A DNA stretch of 64,000 nt from Branchiostoma floridae (taxonomy: Eukaryota; Chordata; Leptocardii; Amphioxiformes; Branchiostomatidae): positions 10,309,382 to 10,373,381 of the forward strand of contig NC_049989.1 in NCBI RefSeq assembly GCF_000003815.2, written 5' to 3'. The notes beneath the pieces were generated by a model. It did not search any database. It was given only the letters and a program-made list of their open reading frames with translations, and had not been told where the DNA came from. Shown here in pieces: positions 1-9,934 of the stretch (position 1 is the first letter of the stretch; each line of letters begins with the position of its first letter). The position numbers and the translations under genes are program-made.

Positions 1-1656
1 TAGTTAAATTTACTTACATGTACAGATGTACTTTTTTTTACTCTAGTCCCTACCTCAAATCTAGTTAAGAACGTTAGAGTCTTAGACACGAGGTACAGAG
101 TTAAGAAGAGAGGGTCACTGATGGAATGTTCCGAAGTAACGGGACCCGGAAGTGTCCGGGAAACATTTGGCCATAAAAGTAGATCAGAGGTCAAAGAACG
201 CATGAGAACGGACCGTACCATTATTCATTTCAACCCCCTTCCCACTTAACAAATGAGAACATTTGACAATGGTGTACTTTTTATTTATTTACAAAAAGAA
301 ACGTCTACTTGTTGTAAATGTCAAATGGCATCGCACGACAAATATAGTTTTACGTGCAGTGTAGAAAGGTCCTAGCGAATTTATATTGAACTGCAGCTAC
401 GTACACACAACCACCTTCGTTTTGGTTTATTCCGCCCAGGTAACAGTCAACTAAGCTCCCTATCAATAGTAAAATGGTAAGTTAAGCAGTCATCAATTAA
501 ACTGAGGTAATAGATAACGCTTTTTTTGTGTTGTTAGCATTAAAACGCAACTTCACTAGGGATCAATAAAGTTGTCCACCCCGAAAAACGAGGTTTGGAG
601 AACTCCTCATTTAAACATTCCTTTTATTTTAGCTCCAGAAAATACTTTTCTACGTATTTTCATAATGTAAGCTTTTTATCGTGACAAATCTAATTTCCAT
701 GTGTCTTCTAATCGGATTTTGTTCCTAATAAACAAAATGACATTGCCATCTGCCGTTTCTTTTGATGCGCCATCCATTGACTATAATGCGTCCTTGGTTT
801 AATCTAAATTTACTAGTACATCATTTAAATTCCCTTCATTGTTTCTCTCCGACCCATGACAGAAAGGCTAATACAAATGTATTTAATTATTCATCTACCA
901 CCAATATATCCCCGACCCCGTAACGCAAAGGACTGCACGCGTCGATTATCATTGACTCACGTCCAAAATGAACAAAACCTCTCACCATTAAAACATAACA
1001 AGATTTGCTCCCCACGCAGTCAAATATTGGCGGAGAAAGTAATTGCACACAAGTAAGTGGTTTACCCCCGCCTGTTGTAATTCCCTTGAGGTTTTTTCCC
1101 GTCTCGTCCGTCCGTGCCAATATCGATCTTCGGTTGGGATGTCGGGCTTTCTCACTGATTAGTGCTGGGACGCAATAGGAGGCGAGCTCTCGCGCATGCA
1201 AAATAGAAGGCAGTCTATGCGGCTAGGAGAGAGAGAGAAAGAATATTCGCTTGTCTAGGTGCGTGGGTTCACCAATTTCAGTGAAAACAAGACAGGACTT
1301 GGATGTGTTACGGTGTAAAAGAGATAGCTGCTTTGGAAAACCACAGAGACGTTCAGCTCTACAGCGGTAAGTATTAATTTGCCATCTGAATTTATTTACA
1401 ATGACAGTGAATTTACCTTCATGCACCTTCAGTGTTGTGCATTTTTTATTATTATGATTATAGCAAACGCGGAGAGAAATTGATTGTTGTGATTTTGCGC
1501 AATTTAATATGAGTGTTTTGATTCTATTTTCGGCCATCTCCCCATGTCATTGTCGCTCGCAGTGCCCTAAAATCGGTGGAACAAAATGATGGGTATTTAC
1601 ACTGAGGGAATTGCAGACAGCTAGGGAATTAAAGATGGCCGGTCTGTGTTTTTTTT

Positions 1657-1677
1657 GGGAGGGGGGAGGGGGGCGGG
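1657..1677 (+). other. Potential G-quadruplex run
   Basis: Four or more G-tracts of at least three G, separated by single A or C bases, follow a T run. This meets the usual pattern for an intramolecular G-quadruplex on the plus strand. It lies about 110 bases upstream of the promoter-like cluster at 1783. Confidence 0.5.
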
Positions 1678-1782
1678 CGTTATGTCTGTACTAGCGGCGT
1701 CTCTCCATTGCTATCTGTAGATTGAACGGCAGACGCGAACAAGCGTTTTCGAATGATGTGCTAGGTGATGAAACGGCATATC

Positions 1783-1883
1783 CAAGATGGCGTCGCTATG
1801 ACGTCACGATGTTCATTCACGTTGGGTGCTCTTGAGCCCTTTACGACAATAACGCTAGCTGATGAAAAAAAAAAACATGGCGG
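1783..1883. promoter_or_regulatory. Promoter-like cluster: two YY1-like sites and a CRE
   Basis: CAAGATGGCG (1783-1792) and AACATGGCGG (1874-1883) match the YY1 core ATGGCG. A perfect palindromic CRE, TGACGTCA (1799-1806), lies between them. Such sites cluster in animal housekeeping promoters. No exon was recognised next to them, so the assignment rests on motifs alone. Confidence 0.3.
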
Positions 1884-3960
1884 AACGAATCCGTTATAAT
1901 TCAATTTTTCAAAAGCTATTTTGTCAAAGTAGGTGCAGTCTGAATTATCTAATTAACTTACCTGCCAATAAAATTCGTCCCACAGAAAATGAATTGGAAC
2001 AGTACATGCATTACGTACAACCTACAATCTTTTATGGCGAAACATGTTTTCAGATCGAAAATGTCTTTTGGCATTAATTATTCAATGATGATATCAATGA
2101 TAATATTCGTTACCTATACAGGAAAATATCACTTTGGCACTAAACTGTCATATTTCATGATAACCCACAGAACGATGTTGTCGTTGCGGCCATGTTGACA
2201 TCGTGATGAATGGTATTTGCATTTAAGTACATAATGTAATACAATCCTGGAGGTATTTTCAGTGTTGTGGGGCACGAATATTGCATTGATTAAGAAGAGA
2301 TCGTCTTCTTCTATAACGGAGTGTGTATTTTTATTAACATTTTCTATTTATCAGTAATATCATTTGAAACATGCGTCTTTAGAACTATTGTAGAGCTACA
2401 TCATGAAATATAGGTATTGCACTTGAACCATAAGAAACCCCACTATATGTAATTTCAATCATCGGCTGTTAAAATAAGGGTAATAGGAAAGAGCATATAT
2501 CCTGCACGTCTGATCGTACATAAACATAATATTACACAACGTCACCTCACTTGCAAGAATGTAGAACTATTATAATCATATTAGGCAATACAATTCTGAC
2601 ACCATAAACGCGCAGACTGAATAAACAATAAACACAACAAACAGGTTCAACTGCGGACTTGCGAGGTCAAAGGTTTTTATAATACTTTTAGGCCCTTATT
2701 TTATAATTGTTTATACTTTTAAAGAGTTCTTGCATAGACCATGCTTAACACATGTCCAGACATGTTTTGTTTATGGCTCGGGGGCCTTAACCTTTGACAT
2801 ATCACCCATAATGCATCACATCGTGCATGCGTAGTTGGAACTAAGAATCAGCCTATCCTTTTTACCCGTTGTGCGAGCAAGGGATTCAATCCTACAGTAC
2901 GTATATTATCAATTATCTATTCACTTTCTTAACTACTGTCCAATTCATTGATAGTGACATCTCTTTCTTCAAATTTCTTGCTTTCAGACGGATTTCGTTT
3001 CGGATCTCAAAGGGATGGCAACCATTAAATCAAAAGTGTGTGCCCTTTTGGATTTATTCGGCTGTAAAGTTGATTAATCAGATCCCTTGATTTGATCTCG
3101 GTTGTTAGTCCTATTCGTTTTACTCTGCATAGTCTAATAGAATGTCAGTAGACAAATCAGTATGCATATTAATGTATAACGCAACTTGAAAACGTTTGGC
3201 GTTTTTCACATTAAGAAATATTGTCAATAACATTATTTCTATTGAATATTTCGGGAGAGTTGCGTTGACGATATCTAGATAATAATTAAGATGTCAGGAT
3301 CTAAGAAGACCAAGGGAAAATCTCGAATTTAATTCAATCTTTATTCAAAGAAATAAATCGAGGGGTTAGAAATGTAGTTTGTTTAGAAATACTATTTATG
3401 CTGAAATCGTAGCTGTCTTAATATTACGTTCATTACTTCATTGGCCACTGCCTTCAGAAAATAGGAGCAAAGAATGCAGATATTTCATAATAGATATTTC
3501 TTTTTATTCTATTTTATTAGGCTATTTTTATTCCCATTATTGCAATTATATTATGCATAAATTTGCAAATAAATGAATATTTTTTATTCATTGCACGAAA
3601 ATCTGACTCTGCGAAGTGACCTTACAGGGTGATTTCATTATAGCTGAAGCCATGGTGAATTTATCTGGAGTCGTTTATATCTGATCATCCTGCAAATGTT
3701 TGATGCTATAAAATCGATGAAAGAGGATTTTAGCCAATGTCGTTCTGCGGTCAGTGGCATAAAATATAAATTGTGGGGAAGATTGAATTTGTATTCGTGG
3801 CAGCCGTCGTATGTCAATGTTTCGTTTTGATGAACAGTTCAGTGAATAACAGACCAAGTTTTATTTTTATTTTAAATCTTTCTCCAAAGCCGATGACAAC
3901 GCTAAATAACATGAAACTGAAATTCAGCAATACAGGGGTAGTAAATGTCAACTCTAACGA

Positions 3961-3974
3961 ACACACACACACAC

Positions 3975-4051
<77 letters not shown>

Positions 4052-4054
4052 CTT

Positions 4055-4086
<32 letters not shown>

Positions 4087-4420
4087 TCGCACAATCACAC
4101 ACACACACACACGCGGCACACACACACACACACACACAACAGATATACATACAGACACACACACATGTACAGACACACACGGCCACAACACACACAGTCA
4201 AACACACACACACACACACACAACAGATATACATACAGACACACACACATGTACAGACACACACGGCCACAACACACACAGTCAAACACACACACACACA
4301 CACACACACAGATATACATACAGACACACACATATGTACACAACAGATATATACACACACACGCACAGACACACAGACACACACAAACACACAGATAAAC
4401 ACACATATCGCGCACGCACC
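3961..4420. repeat. CA/TG microsatellite with an internal ~84-bp tandem duplication
   Basis: Long (AC)n tract with interruptions. Inside it, a unit of about 84 bp beginning AGATATACATACAG is repeated at 4141-4224 and 4225-4309, with a partial third copy from 4310. All open frames here, rich in His-Thr or Cys-Val, are artefacts of the dinucleotide repeat. Confidence 0.95.
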
Positions 4421-5127
4421 CCAAAACATAATCTCCTTAGCGAAAATGATAAATAAGATCTAGAGGTAGAATTAACAATCAAAACAGCTAACCATCACAG
4501 AAATATAACCTAAATTGAGAGAATATAAATACATTGAAAATAAAGAATGTAAGGAAGAATATCTACAATGAAATATATTCAAAAGAGGTACATGATAGAA
4601 GCTCGTCTCTTTAGCTGTTCTACTATATGATACGATGTTGCCATTCTAGATAAATATCATAAATGTTGATGATAGCCATTGAAAACAGAATATTCCCTAT
4701 GGGCGACAAGAAACATGTCTTTGTCTTTTCAGCGCCACAACTTGCGGTAACCATCACATATCTAGACATCTTAATAAAGTCAACTGATAAATAGACAGGG
4801 AGTACACTCTCTTCCTCCCCATAATCATCCAACAGGAGCGCTTGAATAATTCATAAGTAAACCCCAGCCGGCCGTCTGTTATCAAATTAAACCGATTTGA
4901 GAGTGGAAACCATACATGATTAAAGTGGGGACCGCAAGGGTGGAAAAATTGAATGAGTATCAGCGGAAATATTAGTTTCCATGTCAAGTATGGACGCCAT
5001 GCCAGCTGTGGATTTCCCAGGGCACAGTTGTAGTTGCCGTTTGGTCTGCAATTCGGCGTTATAAAGCGGGGAAATACTGGCTAACCCGACGAGTTTGTGT
5101 GCTCAAGGGGGCCTTTCTGGCAGCAAT

Positions 5128-5265
5128 ACCGCTTGATCACTGTTACTGACCACTGGTTTTAATACTGATCTACGAACAGTGCTCAAGTGGTATTGCTACG
5201 GCTGTCGAGCCCCGCTCAATGTGTCATCTTAGCTAGATTTTCAGACAAAAGAACGGAGCCGCACT
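5128..5265. repeat. Left member of a direct repeat pair flanking the mariner-like element
   Basis: Blocks ending CTGTTACTGACC, CAAGTGGTATTGC and GAGCCCCG recur in the same order at 5991-6075, on the other side of the 5385-5991 element. The left copy has extra inserted bases. Either a local duplication preceded the insertion, or the pair belongs to a larger composite repeat. Confidence 0.6.
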
Positions 5266-5384
5266 TATGAGACAAGATTTGTGACATTTCTATATGTATA
5301 TGTATATACATGTTTTGACTTGTTGTGACCTGTAGCTCGGTTGGGCAAAACTGTACAATAAAGGTCGTCATTCATTATCTGGTG

Positions 5385-5991
5385 TACGAGGGGAGATCAA
5401 TAAGTCCTCGGCCTCACACAGAAATAAGAAGCACAACTCCGATTTCGAAGCATAGATGGCAAGTCTAAAGTCTTATATGAATGTGTACCAAAATTCAGAT
5501 TAGTGTGATCATTACTTTGCAGGCGACACCCAGTAACGTTAGGTAAGGGAGAAGGACAAATTGAGCTGCGACCTGAGGTGCGGCGCGTCAACTTGCGCTG
5601 CAGCGAGTCAGGCACACATTTTGTTCTGCTTGAAATAGGAAGAGAATCATTATCAAACATTTTGACAATGTTTTTTGTTAATGACAAAGAATTTACGGCA
5701 TGGGGAACTCGACCCACATGTCTGATCACAATTCACCCTTGTTTTTCTCGCCACTTACCTTCTAACTAGCAACAAACGAATGCCTGGAAAGTAATGACTC
5801 CAATGACCCTTGAAATCTTGAAAAACGGCTCAGGCCGAATGATGTATCAAGGTTAAATAAAGGTTGAAAAAAATGATTTGAAATTTAGAGGATATTGATA
5901 AAAGGCTTCATGCTATGATGTTGTGCTTCGGAATCTGAGTTGTGCTTATTATTTCTGGATGAGGCCGAGGACTTATTGATCACCCTTCGTA
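5385..5991. mobile_element. Mariner-like non-autonomous element
   Basis: Terminal inverted repeats of about 30 bp begin TACGAGGGGAGATCAATAAG on the left; on the right, read in reverse, they begin TACGAAGGGTGATCAATAAG. TA lies at both ends. The TACGAGGG...CAATAAGT terminus and TA target are typical of mariner transposons. The internal 550 bp has no intact transposase. A short open frame near 5578-5769 may be a decayed fragment of one. Confidence 0.75.
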
Positions 5992-6075
5992 TACCGTTTG
6001 ATAACTGTTACTGACCTACGAACAAGTGGTATTGCGGCCGAGCCCCGGTAGATTTTAAGACAAAAAAATTGTGCT
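5991..6075. repeat. Right member of the direct repeat pair
   Basis: Shares CTGTTACTGACC, CTACGAACA, CAAGTGGTATTGC, GAGCCCCG and AGATTTT.AGACAAAA, in order, with 5128-5265. Confidence 0.55.
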
Positions 6076-6334
6076 CAATTATGTGGTGTATGTGTTGAAG
6101 AGCTTTATTGTACGTTTTCCACACTAGGAGGTCACAACAAGACATGTTCCAAAACAATCGACCTGTGGGACAAATATCCGAATACATGTAGATACAATCT
6201 CTCATCCCAAATGTGCTCTGTATAGGCTTCACTCGAGCAGGGTGCAGTACCATCATTCACCGCTGGGTGTCGTGACGCAGTGAGCGCATATCGCCGTGGA
6301 TTCACCAGTCAGCAAGTCCCCTTCGACGACCAGC

Positions 6335-6414
6335 ATGAACCCGCTGACGGAAGGAGGCTACGCCGCCGACCTGGAGGCGAACCAGGCCAAAAGGAGAGAT
6401 GGGTTTCGACTTCC
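6335..6414 (+). CDS. Candidate first coding exon of an unidentified gene
   Basis: ATG at 6335 (context AGCATGA) opens 26 codons, beginning MNPLTEGGYAADLEA. They end at a consensus donor CC|GTAAGT (6415), leaving phase 2. The segment is GC-rich in AT-rich surroundings, as real exons here are. I do not recognise the protein. Phase 2 does not match the SVOP N-terminal exons (phase 1), so it is probably not an SVOP exon. No convincing next exon was found downstream. Confidence 0.3.
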
Positions 6415-6539
6415 GTAAGTTTCCTTTTCTATTCCCCTACCTACTGGCTCGAGCTAAAAGCTATGTGTTATTTCGAATATTGGAGAATTCGTTTTCAACA
6501 AGGAGGTGGTCTGAATCAGAAAGTTAAAACCAGTTGAAC

Positions 6540-6778
6540 AGAGAAGAGGGGGGATAAAAACTTAGCCACGTCTGGGGTTGTGTTCTCGCCACAAAAGCGC
6601 CAGCTACATCGGCTTCATAAAGCAGCAAGAAGCAACACTCCAGTCAGAAGCTGCACTTATCGAGGAAGATGTCTGACACTCAACGAAACGTAAACAGGTA
6701 AGAATCATTGGTGGTGACAAAGAATCCTCCTATATCCAATGTTCTACCAATTTGCAATCGGATGAAATGATTTTCGAA
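6540..6778. mobile_element. Repeat with degenerate hammerhead-like core, copy 1
   Basis: Shares AGCGCCA.CTACATCGGCT, GCAAGAAGCA, ACTCCAGTCAGAAGCT and CGAAACGT with copies at 35019-35270 and 48129-48337. It ends with the inverted form of their left edge, up to GATTTTCG. Here the central hairpin and the CTGANGA box are mutated. Confidence 0.65.
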
Positions 6779-7184
6779 TGTATGTTAGGTCGTTGATGAA
6801 GGTTAGACATCCAGATAAACAATGTTTGAAGACTATTCATTCCTACAAGTGGACAAGAATACCTTCCTTATCATGTTAAACCGGTTTTCCAAATCCGGGT
6901 AAGGAGCGCTGCCGGTGCTATCCATATAGGTCACCAAGACACCATAGGCCGAGCACGAGGGGCGACTGTACTATTGTACGTGTGTGCGGCTAATTCTTTT
7001 TCTAACTGTGAGAAACACATTTTCTGTCAAACGTTTTGATATTTTCTATCCACAGAGCATCCATTCTATGATTCTTTGTCAATAGTTATTAACAAATGTG
7101 ATAGAAAAAGTTTTTTAAAAAATTGACAGGAAATTTGTTTCTCGAAGTTTGTATATAGGAGAAAGCCTATAGTTAATTTCAGCC

Positions 7185-7330
7185 TCTCGTGACCGTAGTC
7201 TCTCTGACACACAAGCCATACTTTGTACCTTGTACAATTGTTGTGCAATAAAGCTATTATTATAAGCGAGGCTCGGGCGATTGCAGCAGAATTGTCGTCC
7301 GATCGATTTTCGCCAAATGTGACAGGGGTA
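7185..7330 (-). mobile_element. Truncated MITE of the TACCCCTGTCACATT family
   Basis: Matches the reverse complement of 22998-23130, including GGACGACAATTCTGC, GCGAGGCTCGGGC and TTGTGCAATAAAG. It ends in GTGACAGGGGTA. The other terminus was not found, so this copy appears truncated. Confidence 0.6.
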
Positions 7331-8005
7331 TTAAAAGACAGTGGATTGCTGGATTAAATGGCTGTAATTCGACCACTTTGCATGGTTAAATTATTTTCGG
7401 GAAATATGAATCGTGAAGTGTAGATAATGTTGTAAACCATGTGAACGAAACAGCTCCGGATTTTTTTGTATCTACATGTATTTATACCCGACTTGTTCAC
7501 TGCCCCCAAGCTATTTTTTTTCTTGTCTGCGACCGGGCCCCCTTTTCCTGACAATCAGACATAATTCGGTTTGAATTTCTAGTTATTCGTGCGATTAAAA
7601 AAGCAAAAGATAATCTTCAATGTCATTATGAAGCTCAAAAACACATCTAAAACACTATGGTCATGCCCTTGATTTCTCCACGAACCATTAGGACAGGTGT
7701 ATCGTGCAGAAACGACATCTTGCGAAAAGAGGGCAAACTGCAGCCTTCAGAACGGGACCACAACGTAACGAGACTGATTGATTTCCTTGTTTGCACCTGA
7801 CCGACCATGCATGAACCATTGCTATTGTTACACCTGCCAGTATGTTTATATGTTTAGGATGTGAGTAGGTTTGGCTGAGTTGGTTTGAGAGAGAAGTTGC
7901 AACTCTGTGAGTTTACTCTTAAAGCAGTCCTAAATTCCATAAGAGAGTGTTATTTTTCAATAGATACTATTTTAGGGAAAAAAAAACATGCATGCTACTT
8001 CACAT

Positions 8006-8180
8006 TACAGTAGAAGCCAGAATTGCACAACGGATAAGCGCACACTTCTGTTGATTGCACGAAATCCCCAAACCCCATGGTGGTGCGGTCCAGCTTAATA
8101 ACTTCGTTTTTTCCACCATTCGAATAATTGCACGAAATGCACTGGTGAATGGGGTGTGCAATAAAACGGCTTCTACTGTA
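8006..8180 (-). mobile_element. TA-flanked MITE starting CAGTAGAAGCC (pogo/Tigger-like ends), copy 1
   Basis: Ends are TA-CAGTAGAAGCC and GGCTTCTACTG-TA. The reverse complement aligns along its whole length with 30147-30323: GCACACCCCAT, GCTGGACC, GGGATTTCGTGCAAT and TTATCCGTTGTGCAATT are shared in order. CAGT ends and a TA target suggest a non-autonomous Tc1/mariner-superfamily element. Confidence 0.75.
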
Positions 8181-8668
8181 TAAGATGAAGTTAAGTGCCC
8201 ACAGGTGTTTCAATTTGACTGCTTCTACTAATAACGTATGCTTTACTGTAGGGTTTTATGATCATTTGCCGTGGCGGACAGAAAACGACTCCAATCAAGC
8301 GCCATATAGGTCAATCAACGTGGACAAAATTAGAACGCTAGCTACGGTTCCAACGGGTGACCTTCATTGAATCAGATGTAGGGTGGTAAAATCAGTATGT
8401 TTTTCTAGGCGCCCGTTTTTATCACAAACAGGTGTTCCTAGCTCACACGCATCCGTAAGATATTGTTTCTCGAAAAATGCGATAGAAAACGTGCAGCTCT
8501 GTAAACACTCCCACGAAAACAGAAAAAAGAAAATAAGCAATAAAAACAATACAGAAGGACGACGCCTGCTAGCATGCTCTGATAGGCGTGGTGTGTTATG
8601 CCAAGTACCGTTACAGGACAGGGATGTTACAAAATACAATATATCCGGCGTCTTGCGTTACATGCTTA

Positions 8669-8802
8669 TAAGGTGGGGTCACACCTGCGTATAGATTCAA
8701 GTCCGTATGAGGCGCGCATGGAAGTATTTGCCTCCATCAGGCCCCACGGGTCGTTGGTCCTCAAACGGACTTGAATATATACGCATGTGTGACCCCACCT
8801 TA
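8669..8802. mobile_element. Palindromic MITE, AGGTGGGGTCACAC ends
   Basis: Near-perfect inverted repeats of about 35 bp, AGGTGGGGTCACACCTGCG on the left and CGCATGTGTGACCCCACCT on the right, are bounded by TA. Short internal spacer and no coding capacity. Confidence 0.75.
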
Positions 8803-9759
8803 CCTGCAGCTGCATGGCTGTCCAAATACAGGAGTAGACAGACGACATATGTCTAACAATGCATATTTTCAACGCTATTGAGCTGTACTGAAGCAAGCAT
8901 AAAAAGAATGCAGCACTAAAGAAATAAAGCCCTCGCCTTTCCTCGCCGAGCCAATCCTTGGGAGGCCTTCTATCCGGCTTTAGGGATATTAGAGCCGGTA
9001 ATGCTAAGAAAATAATGAAATTTGAGCCAGACAGATTAAAGTACAGTTGGCGAGCGATTGGAAAATGCCTTTCTGAGGACCAGAAGTGATCAAATTTTGT
9101 CCCACGCATTTGGAGCCTGCATAAACTCCGCAAGAGCTTCAGAATTTGAATACCTGCCGCTGGCATTCAGTTCCGGTTATTCTACATTTGTTGGTAAATA
9201 CCGTAGAATAACCCGCATATCCGCTTGTTTCTGATAGGGATATTCACGACAAAGCGTTTTATTTTTGCTTATGATGTTTGAAAGTCTTTCGGACAAAGCG
9301 TTGCACTGTACTACCCTGTTTATCAATGCTGTTAGTAAAGTCAACCACCTCCCCTAAAAACATCATACATTTTACACGCTAACCCAGTGCCAAGTTTCAC
9401 AATGCATGACCTTAAAATGAAGCTAAATTTTGACCGTTAATCGACCTTGAAATGAAAAGAAATAGCACAGCAATTTTAACGTTCAAGAACATTTATTCCC
9501 TTCTCTTACGAAACTAAAAGTAAAGATTTCTAAACGAGAACCCCTGATTAATAACGGTTCTCCCCTAACGCTTTGAGGACAACGTCTCCATGCCCCTTTG
9601 CCATACATAACGTACCGTCCCACTTTCCTTTTTATCCTCTGGTCACGGAAGTCAGACCCTCTACAAACAACGGTACACAATTACACGTCATGGAAAAATT
9701 AGCGTGGAAAAAACACGCCAAACTGTAGTACACACGTGTCAACATAGACTAAAGATGCC
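8803..9759. other. 5' flank of SVOP
   Basis: No exon or repeat was recognised. It should contain the upstream SVOP promoter and 5' untranslated region. No clear TATA box is seen close to the start codon. Confidence 0.4.
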
Positions 9760-9784
9760 ATGGATTCTCTCAAAAGGATTGTGA
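9755..9784 (+). promoter_or_regulatory. Overlapping upstream ATG / mini-uORF at the SVOP start
   Basis: ATGCCATGG contains two ATGs. The one at 9755 is out of frame and ends at TGA after nine codons (9782-9784). The one at 9760 has a perfect GCCATGG context and opens the SVOP frame. If transcription starts upstream, leaky scanning past the first ATG could tune translation. Confidence 0.4.
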
Positions 9785-9934
9785 AATTCCGGAGGAGGAA
9801 GGAAGACGATGAGAATATGCCGGGGAAGGGAGAATACGAGAACTTAGACGAGGTGTCTTCTCACGGAGAAGTCACCATAGACACGAGGAACGGCGACTTA
9901 CGTCTTCAGCAACTGGAGAAAGACACTTCGGAAG
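9760..9934 (+). CDS. SVOP: SVOP exon 1, cytoplasmic N-terminus
   Basis: 58 codons from [17 protein letters not shown]; donor GAAG|GTAAGT, phase 1. The VKFRR block followed by an acidic stretch matches the vertebrate SVOP N-terminus, which supports this start. The exon is hydrophilic and highly charged. Confidence 0.85.

Larger units (their letters stand above)
1..5127. other. Intergenic region, no gene recognised
   Basis: AT-rich sequence. I see no exon with believable splice sites and no protein I recognise. The open frames are short and low in complexity. It holds a G-rich run (1657-1677), a cluster of promoter-like motifs (1783-1883) and a large CA microsatellite (3961-4420). Isolated exons of an unrecognised gene cannot be excluded. 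Confidence 0.5.

Noticed and set aside
3773-4482. Long His-Thr and Cys-Val-rich open frames on both strands
   Set aside because: They are translations of the CA/TG microsatellite; no start context, splice sites or domain support them.
5578-5769. Open frame inside the mariner-like element
   Set aside because: 63 codons with no DDE/D motif I can see; at most a decayed transposase piece, so not called as a gene.
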